Part shown: positions 1 through 8,981 of the stretch, piece by piece
How the letters are laid out: the number at the start of each line of letters is the position of its first letter
How positions within the stretch are numbered: position 1 is the stretch's first letter
Assembly (NCBI RefSeq): GCF_005519465.1
Contig: NZ_CP027859.1
Coordinates: 1,116,001 to 1,180,000 of the forward strand
Reading direction: 5' to 3'
Length of the DNA: 64,000 nucleotides
DNA from: Streptomyces clavuligerus
Lineage (GTDB): Bacteria; Actinomycetota; Actinomycetes; Streptomycetales; Streptomycetaceae
The notes under the pieces: generated by a model
What the model saw: the letters and a program-made list of their open reading frames with translations, nothing else
What the model was told of the DNA's origin: nothing
The model's database searches: none
Program-made: the position numbers and the translations under genes

Positions 1-612
1 ATCGTGTCCCCCAGCAATACCCACCTCGGCCTCCCCGAGATGTACAAGGCGTCCGTGGCGGCGTCCCTGCGCCGGGCCGGGGCGGTGCGCGACGCGACGG
101 GCGGCGTGGTCGACGACCCCGTGCGCGACTCCCTCCTCGCCTGGCGCCGCGAGAACGGTGTGCTCGGCCGCCCCGTCCAGCCCGGCACCGTCGCGCCGAC
201 CGGCCCCGGTGCCCTCGTCGGCCGGGGAGTGCGCCGTATCTATCACGCGGCGGTCGCCGTGCCCCGGCCCGGTACGAGCGACTACGACGTCAATCCGCAG
301 GACGTCGTCGCGGCGGCGGGCGCGGCGCTGGCGCTGATCGACGAGGAGCGTGACACCTTCGCGCCGCCGCTGCGTTCGATCTGCTTCCCCCTGCTCGGCG
401 CGGGGCGCGGCGGACTGCCGACCCGGACGAGCGCGACCGCGCTGTGGACCGCGCTGGCGGCGGGTGCCGGACCCGGACGGGAGATCCACCTCGTCGTACG
501 GCGGGCGCGGCAGGCGGACGAGGTCGCGGAGGCCGTCGGCGGCGTGTCCGTTCCTCCGCCCTGTGGAACCGAACCACCTGAACAGATGCAGAGAGGTCAC
601 AGGTGCGGGTGA
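1..612 (+). CDS. Macro-domain-like protein, 5' end outside the window
   Basis: The frame is open from base 1 (Ile-Val-Ser-Pro-Ser-Asn-Thr), so the GTG at base 4 is probably not the real start and the gene continues to the left. SPSNTH near the visible start resembles the NPAN strand-loop of macro domains. FPLLGAGRGGLP (about residues 128-139) resembles their glycine-rich phosphate loop. Macro domains bind or hydrolyse ADP-ribose derivatives. The stop overlaps the next start by 10 bases, so the two genes are cotranscribed. A partner that handles ADP-ribose is sensible next to a RES toxin that consumes NAD+. Family call moderate, because the N-terminus is missing. Confidence 0.55.
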   Translation: MVSPSNTHLGLPEMYKASVAASLRRAGAVRDATGGVVDDPVRDSLLAWRRENGVLGRPVQPGTVAPTGPGALVGRGVRRIYHAAVAVPRPGTSDYDVNPQDVVAAAGAALALIDEERDTFAPPLRSICFPLLGAGRGGLPTRTSATALWTALAAGAGPGREIHLVVRRARQADEVAEAVGGVSVPPPCGTEPPEQMQRGHRCG

Positions 613-1313
613 ACCCCTTCGCGGTGCTCGCCGCTTTCGCGGCCGACTGGAACAGACTGGCACCCGTGCTCGACCCCGCGGCACGTCGATCGCTGCGGGG
701 GCGGCTCACCGAACTCAGATCACTGATCGCGAACGGCGCCGCCGTGTCCGACCGGGAGTCCGCGGCCGGCCGGGCGGTGGACGGAGTCCTCGGCTCCTTA
801 CCGGCGGACGAGGCCGCCCGGCTGCGTCACGAGGGCGGGACGGCGCGTTTCGCGGGCGCGTCGGCGGCCACACTTGAGCCGGGATTCCAGGGCTACAGCG
901 CCATCGATCTGTGCCTGCTGGTCCTCGACGACAACCCCATGGTCGGCCCCGACCTCGGCCCCATCCGGGACCGGCTCCTCGCAGAGCCCTCGACCCCCTG
1001 GCACCTGGCGGCCGACCCCCGTCTGATCGTCCTCTCCGACCGGAACGGCCGAAAGTCACTGCCGCTCTTCCAGTTCGAGGCGGGCGCCATGCCCCGGCAG
1101 CCCCGGCAGACCTGGCGGCCCTGGCGGCCCTGGCGGATCGTCCTGGAGGTCAACACCCTTCTGGGCGCCGACCGGGACCCCTGGGGCGCGGCCGACTGGT
1201 GGCTGTCCCGTACGACCTGGTGGGAGGGGACACCGGCCGCGCTCCTCGGCGGCGGCCGGGACACCGAACTGCGGGGCGCGGCCGAAGCGCTCGTCGCCCC
1301 GGACGGGGAGTGA
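603..1313 (+). CDS. DUF2384 (Xre/MbcA/ParS)-like antitoxin candidate
   Basis: A 236-residue protein from a GTG start; GAGAGG lies just upstream and the start overlaps the previous stop by 10 bases. No helix-turn-helix is obvious in the N-terminal half. The C-terminus (about residues 190-230) has a Trp-rich segment followed by GTPAALLGGGRDTEL. This resembles the toxin-binding end of Xre/MbcA/ParS antitoxins, where a W...G..P..LL..G pattern precedes the last helix. It is followed five bases later by a RES-domain gene, the usual partner of that family, so the inferred role is neutralising the RES protein. The similarity is short and the protein is longer than typical antitoxins, so this is a hypothesis. 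Confidence 0.45.
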   Translation: MRVNPFAVLAAFAADWNRLAPVLDPAARRSLRGRLTELRSLIANGAAVSDRESAAGRAVDGVLGSLPADEAARLRHEGGTARFAGASAATLEPGFQGYSAIDLCLLVLDDNPMVGPDLGPIRDRLLAEPSTPWHLAADPRLIVLSDRNGRKSLPLFQFEAGAMPRQPRQTWRPWRPWRIVLEVNTLLGADRDPWGAADWWLSRTTWWEGTPAALLGGGRDTELRGAAEALVAPDGE

Positions 1314-1318
1314 GGGCC

Positions 1319-2023
1319 ATGGGAAAGTGTCCGCCTCCCGACGCCCTGCCGGGCGAGCCGGCCCGTGCTGTCCTGCGCGCCGGGACCCCGGTCTACCGGG
1401 TGCACACCACTGGCCGCGAGCCGACCGCGTACAACACCCGCCTCAGCCACCCCTTCTACTACGGCGGGCGCTTCGACAGCACTCCGTATGACACATATGG
1501 CTTTGTCTATGTCGGCTTCGGTGTCGGCGCCGCCCTCTGCGAGGTGCTGCTGCGGTCCCTCCCGTTCGAGGACGACGGAAGCCACGGAAGCAGCGGGCCC
1601 CGACGGCTCCTTCCGCGCTCGGCGTTCGAGCGGCGCAGCCTCGCCTTCCTCCAACTCACCGAGGACGTGCCGGTGGTGTCCCTGATGTCCGCGGCGGAGC
1701 TGGCGGCGGTGGCACAGGACCCCTGGCTGATTCACGCCGAAGGAAGGGACTATCCGCAGACACGCGACTGGGGTCACTGGATTCGCCGCCGGACGGCGCC
1801 CTGGGCGCGGGGTTTCGTCTGGCCGTCGAAACGGGACCCCGCCGACCGGGTCGCCGTCCTCTTCGACGACCGGGGCGGCGGAACCGGGGCACTCGAAGCG
1901 GCCGGATCCGCGTCCGTGGACTTCGGTACCCCGGAGGGCGAGCAGTGGCTCAACAACGCCCTGGCGCCCTATCTGACCCGGACCGCTCCGGAGGTCGGGG
2001 GAGCCGTGTCCGGGGAACGGTGA
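1319..2023 (+). CDS. RES-domain protein, probable NAD+-degrading toxin
   Basis: A 234-residue protein. I chose the ATG at 1319, with GAGTGAGGG just upstream, five bases after the preceding stop; the frame is open further upstream but there it overlaps a real gene. The RES fold is recognisable: VYRVHT (Arg27), GGRFDS (49-54) and ALCEVLLRSL with Glu75. RES proteins are toxins that phosphorolyse or hydrolyse NAD+ and are held in check by an antitoxin with a DUF2384 domain. The gene lies between a candidate antitoxin and a CHAT protease gene in one co-directional unit. Family call good; toxicity is inferred from the family. Confidence 0.75.
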   Translation: MGKCPPPDALPGEPARAVLRAGTPVYRVHTTGREPTAYNTRLSHPFYYGGRFDSTPYDTYGFVYVGFGVGAALCEVLLRSLPFEDDGSHGSSGPRRLLPRSAFERRSLAFLQLTEDVPVVSLMSAAELAAVAQDPWLIHAEGRDYPQTRDWGHWIRRRTAPWARGFVWPSKRDPADRVAVLFDDRGGGTGALEAAGSASVDFGTPEGEQWLNNALAPYLTRTAPEVGGAVSGER

Positions 2024-2061
2024 CGTGGTGAGGACAGGGGTGAGGGCGGGGTGAGGAAGCG

Positions 2062-4935
2062 ATGAGGAAACCGTACGACCTCCAGGCCCTGATGCACGAG
2101 ATGCAGCAGTCGGCACGGCAGGGCCTGGTCTCCATCGAGGACATGCGCCGGATGACCGATCTGGTCCTCGACCGGCTCGGCTGCACGACGGGGGCCGAGG
2201 CGTTCGACAGGCTGTACGGGGACTGGCGGCAGTTGCCGCGGGGCACGGTGATGTCCGGGCTGCGCGCCGGACAGATCCTGGGCATGCTGCCGATGCTCCG
2301 CTTCGACGAGGTCGTCGGGGACCGGCAGCGGGAGGACGAACTGCGCGATGAGGCGCGGCGGTACGGCCCCGAGGGCGGAAAGTGGCAGAGCGCCGTCATC
2401 TCGATGGGCGCGTCGGCCGGGGCACAGCGGATGGCGGACCCCGGGGAGATGGAGGCGGCGATCGGCCGGATGGAGGAAGCGCTCGCCCTGGTGGAGCCGG
2501 GGAGCCGGGAGGCCGACGCCCTTGGAGTCCAGCACGCCGTCCTGCGGCTCCATCTCGCCCAGCTCACCGGGGGCGAGGACGACTTCGACTCGGCCGTCGA
2601 CGATCTGGCCCGGCTGATCGGCTCGCCGATCTGGGACGACGGCCAGCGCACCGGTATGACGGCCCAACTGGCGGTGTTCCGTTCGCACCAGGCCATCCGG
2701 CACCAGGACGAAGCCGCGCTGGCGGAGCAGATCCGCGTCCTGGAGTCGGTGCTCCCCACGCTCCCGCCCGACCACATGGACCGCGTCGGACTCCAGTCCC
2801 AGTTGGAGGCGTCCCGTTCCCATCTGGCGATCCTGCGGGCCCGCCGCACGGGGGAGTGGCCCTCCGAGGACGCGGCGGTGTCGTTCACGGCGGACGCGGT
2901 ACGGCGGGAGATCGCCGGGCTGCCGCGCGAGGCACGGATCGACCGGCTCGTCGAGACGGGCATCATCCTGGGCGGCCGTGCCCAGATGGCCAAGGACCAC
3001 GCGGGGCTGGTCGAGGCGCAGGGACTGCTCAGGGAGGCGCTGGACCACCTCCAGCCCGACGACGAGCGCTGGACACGGGCCGCCTTCACCCTGGGGCTGA
3101 GCCATATGATCCAGGCGGTGCTCTCCCTCGCGCCGCGCAGGGACCGCACTCCCCACCTCGACCAGGGCATCTCCTGGCTTCGGCATGCCCGGCGGCTGGT
3201 CCGGGGCCCCGAGCACCCCCTGTGGGGGAACATGAGCATGGGTCTCGCCGACGCCCATCGGGTCCGCGGCGATGTGGTCCACGCGGTCGACCCCCAGGCC
3301 AAGCGCCGCCACCACGCCGAGGCCCGGCGCCTCGGCCTGGAATCCCTCACGGCCTCCGTCTGGGCGGTCCTGCTCCAGACCGGTACCGCCCACGCCGCGC
3401 AGACCGCCCGTTACGCCAGCGAACGGGCTTTCCAGGTGGCCCGCTGGTGCCTGGACGACGGCGCCCCCGCCGACGCCGTACGGGCCCTGGACTCCGGACG
3501 CGGGCTCACCCTGCACGCGGCGACCGTCGCCACCACCGTGCCGGACATGCTCGACGCCCTGGGCCGGTCCGACCTCGCGGACGAGTGGCGCCGGGCCGGT
3601 CCCGCCGCCGTGCCCGAACAGGGCCCGGGGACGGCACCGAACGCCCCGGTCACCGGCCCCGGCAGCAGGCTGCGCCGCCGCGTCCTCCAGGCGCTCGCCG
3701 CCTCACCGCTGCGCCGACGGCTGCTGAACACGCCCACGCCCGAGGAGATCGGGGCCGCCCTGCGCACCCTGGGCGCGACCGCGCTGGTCTATCTCGTCCC
3801 CGCCGACGACGAGGAACGGAGCATGAAGGACCAGGTGTTCTTCGGGCTGCGGGCCCTGCCGGGGATGGCCGTCCTGGTCCGTGCCGACGGGTCGGTCCGG
3901 ACGCTGGAACTGCCCGATCTGTCGGTGTCCGCACCGGAGTTGGCGGAGTACCGGGCCCTGGGCACCCCGGGCCGCGACGCCGGGGGCCCGCCCACCGAGG
4001 CCGCCGCCGCTCCCGTCCCGCCCCGCCGCACCGGCGAGAGCCGCGCCGCCCTCGACCGGCTGTGCGACTGGGCCGGTACGGTCGCCATGCGGCCGCTGCT
4101 GCGGGAACTGGCCCGCGACGGCGGCCCGGCGCCGCGGCTCGTTCTCGTCCCCATGGCGGAGCTGGGACTCGTCCCCTGGCACGCGGCCCGGCTGCGGCGG
4201 CGCGGCACCACCGGGGTGTACGCCTGCCAGCAGGCCGACATCTCGTATCTGCCGTCGGCGCGCCTGCTCTGCGAGGTGGCCGCCCGGCCCGCCGCCGGGA
4301 TCCGGCAGCCCCTCGTCGTCGGCAACCCCACCCGCGATCTGCACCACGCGGGCGAGGAGGCCGAGGCCATCCACCGCGCCTTCCACCCGGGCGGGGACCT
4401 CCTCGGCCCCGGCACCGCGACGCCCGCCGCCGTCACCGACTGGCTGCGCGGGCAGCGCGGCGGACTGCTCCACCTCGCCTGCCACGGAGTGGTGCGCCGG
4501 GGCGAGCGCCGCAGCTCCTCCCTCGTGCTCGCGGGCGGCGACCTCGCCGCCGAGGAGCTGACCGAGGGCGGAGCACGTTGTGAACGGCTGGATCTCGTCG
4601 TGCTCGCCGCCTGCCGCACCAGCGTCTCCGGGCACGGTTACGACGAGGCGTACAGCCTGTCGACGGCCTTCCTCGTCGCGGGCGCGCGATCGGTGATCGG
4701 GTCGCTCTGGCCGGTGCCCGACGAGGCCACATCGCTGCTGATGTACATGACCCACCACTATCTGAGCCGGGAGCGCCTGACGCCGGGGCAGGCGCTGCGC
4801 AGGGCCCAGCTCTGGATGCTCGACGACCGGCGCGAGGCGCCGCCCGGGATGCCGTACCGGCTTCAGGAGCGGATACGGCGGATCACGAGCGACGACCTGA
4901 CGGCATGGGCGGGCTTCACCCACCTGGGGTGGTGA
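2062..4935 (+). CDS. TPR-CHAT caspase-like protease
   Basis: A 957-residue protein from the ATG at 2062. Residues about 100-480 are helical, with TPR-like repeats of about 40 residues. The C-terminal third is a CHAT domain with HLACHG (His808) and LAACRT (Cys851) as the likely catalytic dyad, followed by AFLVAGARSVIGSLWPVPD, the typical CHAT signature. CHAT proteins are caspase-clan peptidases, and several act in bacterial immunity by cleaving a partner after a sensor is triggered. It lies 38 bases after the RES gene on the same strand and faces a second caspase-family gene. The substrate is not evident from sequence. Confidence 0.85.
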   Translation: MRKPYDLQALMHEMQQSARQGLVSIEDMRRMTDLVLDRLGCTTGAEAFDRLYGDWRQLPRGTVMSGLRAGQILGMLPMLRFDEVVGDRQREDELRDEARRYGPEGGKWQSAVISMGASAGAQRMADPGEMEAAIGRMEEALALVEPGSREADALGVQHAVLRLHLAQLTGGEDDFDSAVDDLARLIGSPIWDDGQRTGMTAQLAVFRSHQAIRHQDEAALAEQIRVLESVLPTLPPDHMDRVGLQSQLEASRSHLAILRARRTGEWPSEDAAVSFTADAVRREIAGLPREARIDRLVETGIILGGRAQMAKDHAGLVEAQGLLREALDHLQPDDERWTRAAFTLGLSHMIQAVLSLAPRRDRTPHLDQGISWLRHARRLVRGPEHPLWGNMSMGLADAHRVRGDVVHAVDPQAKRRHHAEARRLGLESLTASVWAVLLQTGTAHAAQTARYASERAFQVARWCLDDGAPADAVRALDSGRGLTLHAATVATTVPDMLDALGRSDLADEWRRAGPAAVPEQGPGTAPNAPVTGPGSRLRRRVLQALAASPLRRRLLNTPTPEEIGAALRTLGATALVYLVPADDEERSMKDQVFFGLRALPGMAVLVRADGSVRTLELPDLSVSAPELAEYRALGTPGRDAGGPPTEAAAAPVPPRRTGESRAALDRLCDWAGTVAMRPLLRELARDGGPAPRLVLVPMAELGLVPWHAARLRRRGTTGVYACQQADISYLPSARLLCEVAARPAAGIRQPLVVGNPTRDLHHAGEEAEAIHRAFHPGGDLLGPGTATPAAVTDWLRGQRGGLLHLACHGVVRRGERRSSSLVLAGGDLAAEELTEGGARCERLDLVVLAACRTSVSGHGYDEAYSLSTAFLVAGARSVIGSLWPVPDEATSLLMYMTHHYLSRERLTPGQALRRAQLWMLDDRREAPPGMPYRLQERIRRITSDDLTAWAGFTHLGW

Positions 4936-5016
4936 GCGCCGCGCCCTGCCGCACATCGGCGGGTGACCGGGCCCGGGGTCCACGGGCTCACGCGGGCACA
5001 TCCGCACGTCGACGGG

Positions 5017-6885
5017 TTATGGCACCTCGGTGTGCAGAAGCACCTGGGCGGTGCCCCAGCGGCCGGGCTCCGGCGCCGGTCCGCCCGCGTCCCGTGCGCC
5101 GTCCGCCGGGGGCGCGGTGAGCCGGAGCAGCCCGCTGCCGCTACCGGTGCCGGGGGTGCCGTCACGGGAGGCGGAGGCGGAGTCGTACGACCACCGGGGG
5201 AGCCGGAAGGGCGCGAGATTCAGCTCGTTCTCGGCCACGACGACCTTCAGCCAGTCACGGGTGAAGGCACCGCTGACCACCGAACGCCCCGGGGGGAGGG
5301 TCAGCCACACCGGTTCACCGGCGCGCGCGAGCCCCGCGCGGCCGGGGCCGACGAAGTCACCGTCGAAGAGGTGCGGGGAGGAGCCGTAGCTGTCGGTGAG
5401 ATCGAGGAGCACGCACCACAGCTCGTGCCCCGTGTCGTTGTGAATGCTCACCCGCACCTGCGGAGGCGCGCCCTCCGGGGTGTACGAGCAGACGATCGGC
5501 CCCTCCGCCGTGTACCGCACCCGTCCCACCGGGGTCTCCCGGACCGTGACACGCACCAGCGACGACAGCCAGGGGTCGGGGTTGGCGAGATCCCGTAGGT
5601 GCTGCCAGCGCGCGACATGCGTCAGACAGTCGACGACACGGCGCGCGTCTTCGGGGGTACGGAGCGGCAGCGGGGGTATGGACCGGCCGCCGCCACCGGA
5701 GACATGGGCGTGACCGCTGTTCACGACGGTCCGGAGCGGGTCCCCGTCGCGCTCCGTTCCGCTCAATGTCAGCAGGGGCGCGTCGGCGATCATCCGTTCG
5801 AGGGGTTTGACGGCGGCCGGCTCGCCCATGAGGGAGACCGCGACGGGTGGGAAGGCGAGCGCTGAGGGCGTCACCTCGTACACCCTGTCCGTGCCGACGG
5901 CTCCGGGGCGCCGGCCGACCGGCTCCACCAGGGCGGACTCGGCGCGCAGCGTACGGACGACGACCGTTCCGGGGCCGTCGCCGCGGGCGCCCCGTACGGT
6001 GAACTCGGCACCGGTCGCGCGCAGGCCGTGGGCCCGGCCGCAGTTGACCTCCCAGCCCGCCGCGGTGTGCCGCAGCAGGAAGGGGGAGGCCATGGCGGAG
6101 TCGCCGCGCAGGAAGCGGCCGTCCTCCGGGCCGCGCAGCTCGGGGTGCTGCCAGGGCATGCGGCTGTTGACGCGTTCCTCGGTGAGCGCGTGGACCGCCC
6201 CGTAGGTCGCACCGGGGCCCAGCCGGTCGAGGGTGGCGAGCACCGCATGGCTGAAACAGCCGCGTACCTCCCCGTACACCACGTCCTCGTAGGCGCGTTC
6301 ATGAGGACGGCAGGCGGCGAGCAGGACATGCCGGGACGGCGCGGGCCCCTGGCCGCCGCCGTCGCGTGCCCCGCCGCCACCGCACGCACCCTCCGTGCGC
6401 CACCACGGCCGCCACTCCACCCCACGGGCGACGGCGCCCGGGGCGACATCGCGTGTCGCGCCGCCCGAGTGACAGCAGTCGAGCACGGCGAGGACATGGA
6501 CACCGCGCGCGGCGATCCGGTCGAGGAGGGCGCCGAGTTCGGTGTCGCGCAGCAGGGGCTGCCCGCCCGGACGGAGACTGTCATGGCAGACGAGGGACCG
6601 TGACCGGCCGGTCGACGCGCGCGGGTCGTCGGTGTCCTCCTCGCTGCCGTGCCCGCTGAACCACAGCAGCGCGGTGTCCCCGGGCCCGCCCCCGGACAGG
6701 TGCTCCTCGATACCCGCCCGCACGGCCGCCCGGGTGGCCTCGGCGTCGTACAGCCTGCGGGAGCGGACCGGCAGACCGCTGCGACGGAGCCACTCCTCGG
6801 CCGCCCGGACGTCGTTCACACAGCCCCGCAACGGCTGCTCAGGGTAGTCGTCGATGCCCACGAACAGGGCGTACACGGTGTGCAT
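5017..6885 (-). CDS. Caspase-family (peptidase C14) protease with C-terminal beta-rich region
   Basis: A 622-residue protein. I chose the ATG at 6885 because the fold begins there with MHTVYALFVGIDDY; a longer reading frame upstream has no family similarity. SGHGSE (His79) and LDCCHSG (Cys137/138) are the caspase/metacaspase His and Cys motifs. About residues 240-600 lack recognised motifs but contain Gly/Pro-rich, probably beta-structured sequence (FTRDWLKVVVAENELNLAPF near the end), as in other caspase proteins with accessory binding domains. It converges on the CHAT gene with an 81-base gap, and its start faces that of a membrane protein. Proximity suggests a shared proteolytic system. Confidence 0.8.
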   Translation of the reverse strand: MHTVYALFVGIDDYPEQPLRGCVNDVRAAEEWLRRSGLPVRSRRLYDAEATRAAVRAGIEEHLSGGGPGDTALLWFSGHGSEEDTDDPRASTGRSRSLVCHDSLRPGGQPLLRDTELGALLDRIAARGVHVLAVLDCCHSGGATRDVAPGAVARGVEWRPWWRTEGACGGGGARDGGGQGPAPSRHVLLAACRPHERAYEDVVYGEVRGCFSHAVLATLDRLGPGATYGAVHALTEERVNSRMPWQHPELRGPEDGRFLRGDSAMASPFLLRHTAAGWEVNCGRAHGLRATGAEFTVRGARGDGPGTVVVRTLRAESALVEPVGRRPGAVGTDRVYEVTPSALAFPPVAVSLMGEPAAVKPLERMIADAPLLTLSGTERDGDPLRTVVNSGHAHVSGGGGRSIPPLPLRTPEDARRVVDCLTHVARWQHLRDLANPDPWLSSLVRVTVRETPVGRVRYTAEGPIVCSYTPEGAPPQVRVSIHNDTGHELWCVLLDLTDSYGSSPHLFDGDFVGPGRAGLARAGEPVWLTLPPGRSVVSGAFTRDWLKVVVAENELNLAPFRLPRWSYDSASASRDGTPGTGSGSGLLRLTAPPADGARDAGGPAPEPGRWGTAQVLLHTEVP

Positions 6886-7059
6886 GCGGGGATTCTGGCA
6901 GGGGCGGGCGGAGGCTGCGGGGCGTCGAACGGTCGTTGTCCGGGCGGGTGTTGGGCGTGGCGCGAAAACTTCGGCGACGCGATGCCTCCGTCCGATTGAC
7001 TGGTAACCAGCCGGGCGGGACAGCCGTCCCGAGCGGAATCCCGAAACAGCAGGAAGGGC

Positions 7060-8145
7060 ATGTGTGTGAACACCGGGGGAAACCGTCCGTATCCGCCACA
7101 GGGGCAACCGGGGCCGCAGCCCGGCCCGTACGGCTCGAACAACCCGTACAGCTCGAACAGTTCAAACGGCCCGTACGGGCCGCCGCAGCCGACGCACCAG
7201 CCGTCGCATCCTTATGCGGCACACCCCAGCAGCCCCTACAGCCCCTTCGCCCCACCGGAGCCGCACCGCTCCTCCTGGCAGCGGCTGCGCGAGGACGACT
7301 GGCCACCGCTCAGACAGGTCCTGCGGGTCGGCCGACAGCGCATCCCCGTCCGGATCTGGGCTCTGGTGCTGCTGCCGTGCACCTCGTGGGGGGTCCTGCC
7401 GCCGATGATGTGCTACGCGCTCGCCCGCACGGCCCGGCGCAGGGCCCGACAGGTCTTCCCGCCGTGGCGGGAGCGGCGGGTGCAGGATCTCGACGTGCTG
7501 CGCGTCCAGCGGGTACGGGCCTGGACCGCCGCGGTGATATCGCTCCTGATCCTTGTCGTGTACGGCGAACCGGGCGACTTCCAGGAGGCGCGGGACCAGT
7601 ACTGGCAGCGGCTGCTGATCACACCGTGGCTGCTGCTGCTCAGCGCCCCCGTCGCGATCGCCGTCCTGTTCCGGATGGCCTCCCCCGCAGCCAGGGCCAC
7701 GATGCGCCCCCGGCTGCGCGCGGCCGGGAAGTCCGCGCTGATCTACTTCGGCGCGCTGATGGCGGTACCGCTGCTGGGGGTGGCGGTGGTCTGGGCCCTG
7801 GAGTGGACGGGAGGCTTCGTCACCAACCCGTTCCTTCTCCTGCCGACCTACATGGCCCTGTGGGCCCCGGTCCTGTGGGTGTTCTTCTTCGTGGCCTTCG
7901 CGTCGGCCCCGGCCGTGCGCGGAGCCTTCAACACGGCCGAGGCCCACGCGGCACTCCCCGCGCTGCTCACCGCCGTGCTGGTGTGGGAGCTCACCCTCGT
8001 CGGCCTCCTGACGGCCGGCCTCCCCCCGGGCCCACCCCTGCTCCAGGCGGCGGTCCTCGCGGGCGGCCCGCTCTCGGTGACGGCGGTCGCCTGGTGGGAG
8101 ATCCACCGCCTCCGCACCCGCCACGGAGTGGAACTGCGCGCCTGA
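7060..8145 (+). CDS. Uncharacterised membrane protein with Pro/Gly/Ser-rich N-terminal tail
   Basis: A 361-residue protein from ATG 7060 with GGAAGGG upstream; a GTG at 7066 is equally possible. The first 75 residues are rich in Pro, Gly, Gln, Asn, Ser and Tyr and look disordered. After that come about seven hydrophobic segments (around residues 105-130, 155-170, 185-210, 225-250, 255-285, 300-325 and 325-345). I do not recognise the family. It is divergent from the caspase gene and may share its promoter region (6886-7059). The disordered cytoplasmic tail would make a plausible substrate or tether for the adjacent proteases, but that is only an inference from position. Confidence 0.6.
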   Translation: MCVNTGGNRPYPPQGQPGPQPGPYGSNNPYSSNSSNGPYGPPQPTHQPSHPYAAHPSSPYSPFAPPEPHRSSWQRLREDDWPPLRQVLRVGRQRIPVRIWALVLLPCTSWGVLPPMMCYALARTARRRARQVFPPWRERRVQDLDVLRVQRVRAWTAAVISLLILVVYGEPGDFQEARDQYWQRLLITPWLLLLSAPVAIAVLFRMASPAARATMRPRLRAAGKSALIYFGALMAVPLLGVAVVWALEWTGGFVTNPFLLLPTYMALWAPVLWVFFFVAFASAPAVRGAFNTAEAHAALPALLTAVLVWELTLVGLLTAGLPPGPPLLQAAVLAGGPLSVTAVAWWEIHRLRTRHGVELRA

Positions 8146-8214
8146 GGTCCCGGCGGCCGGGGCCGAGGTGACCTCCGCGCGGTGGGCGGCGCGACCGAAC
8201 GGCGGGGACGGGTG

Positions 8215-8607
8215 TCAGGAGGCGGTGCCTCCGGGGAACGCGGTGTCACCGCCGTCGGGCCTGCGGCTCAGCTCCTGGTCCAGCTCGTCGAAGACCAGGC
8301 CCTCCCGTCCGGCGTATCCGGTGCGGTACGCCACCCGCGCCACCAGATGGGCCGCGACCGGGCCGGTCAGCAGTTGGAAGAACCCGATCAGCCCCAGGGT
8401 CCCGAGGTCGATGCCGCTGCGCAGCCGCAGTGCGACCCCGCCGAGCACCAGCAGCATGCCGAGCGACTGGGGGTTGGTGGCGGCGTGGCTGCGGGAGAGC
8501 ACATCGGGCAGCCGCAGCACACCGATCGCGCCGAGCAGGGCTACGGCCGCCCCCAGAAAGAGGAGGACGGCTCCGGCGGTGTCCGCCGTCTGCTCCCAGC
8601 CGCTCAT
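8215..8607 (-). CDS. mrpG: Mrp Na+/H+ antiporter subunit G
   Basis: A 130-residue membrane protein with three hydrophobic segments. AVALLGAIGVLRLPDVLSR (about 20-38) and the following LGMLLVLGGVAL are typical of MnhG/MrpG. It is the last gene of a six-gene minus-strand operon, and its ATG overlaps the mrpF stop by four bases. MrpG is one of the small subunits needed to assemble the Mrp complex, which exchanges cytoplasmic Na+ (in some versions K+) for protons and supports growth in alkali or salt. Length is normal for the family. Only the short C-terminal tail is charged. Confidence 0.9.
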   Translation of the reverse strand: MSGWEQTADTAGAVLLFLGAAVALLGAIGVLRLPDVLSRSHAATNPQSLGMLLVLGGVALRLRSGIDLGTLGLIGFFQLLTGPVAAHLVARVAYRTGYAGREGLVFDELDQELSRRPDGGDTAFPGGTAS

Positions 8608-8981
8608 CGCGCCCCCTCGCCGGAACCGGAACCGGAACCAGCCCTGGAACCGGAACCGGCGTCGGCCCCTGCCCCGGGTTCCGGATTCGGTTCGTCCGGG
8701 GCGCGGTCCCGCACGGCGATGAAACGGGCGATCCCCACCGACCCCGTGAAGCCGAGAAAAGCCACGACCAGCATGACCGGGAAGTACGAGGCGTCACGGG
8801 TGAACGCCGACCGCACCCCGATCCCGGCGATCATCAGCGCGGCACAGACGTCCAGGGCCATCGCCCGGTCCAGCATCGAGGGACCGCGCCCGATCCGGAT
8901 CAGGACGAGCGCCCCCGCGACGAGGATCATCACCCCCGCCGCCGTCAGCAGGACCTGGTCCACGGTCCGGGCCACGCTCAT
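8604..8981 (-). CDS. mrpF: Mrp Na+/H+ antiporter subunit F
   Basis: A 125-residue protein starting at the ATG at 8981, which overlaps the mrpE stop. Three transmembrane helices carry IRIGRGPSMLDRAMALDV, the most conserved MrpF segment, and FLGFTGSVGIARFI. The C-terminus continues into a low-complexity tail of repeated Gly-Ser-Gly-Ser and Glu-Pro-Asn (about residues 98-125) encoded by a GGAACC-type hexanucleotide repeat. Usual MrpF proteins end shortly after the third helix. The tail belongs to a set of similar expansions in this window. The functional core is intact. Confidence 0.9.
   Translation of the reverse strand: MSVARTVDQVLLTAAGVMILVAGALVLIRIGRGPSMLDRAMALDVCAALMIAGIGVRSAFTRDASYFPVMLVVAFLGFTGSVGIARFIAVRDRAPDEPNPEPGAGADAGSGSRAGSGSGSGEGAR

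Noticed and set aside
893..2116. Long minus-strand open frame of 407 codons opposite the RES region
   Set aside because: Typical shadow of high-GC coding DNA: it overlaps well-supported plus-strand genes, has no ribosome site and its translation is Arg/Pro/Gly-rich without motifs.
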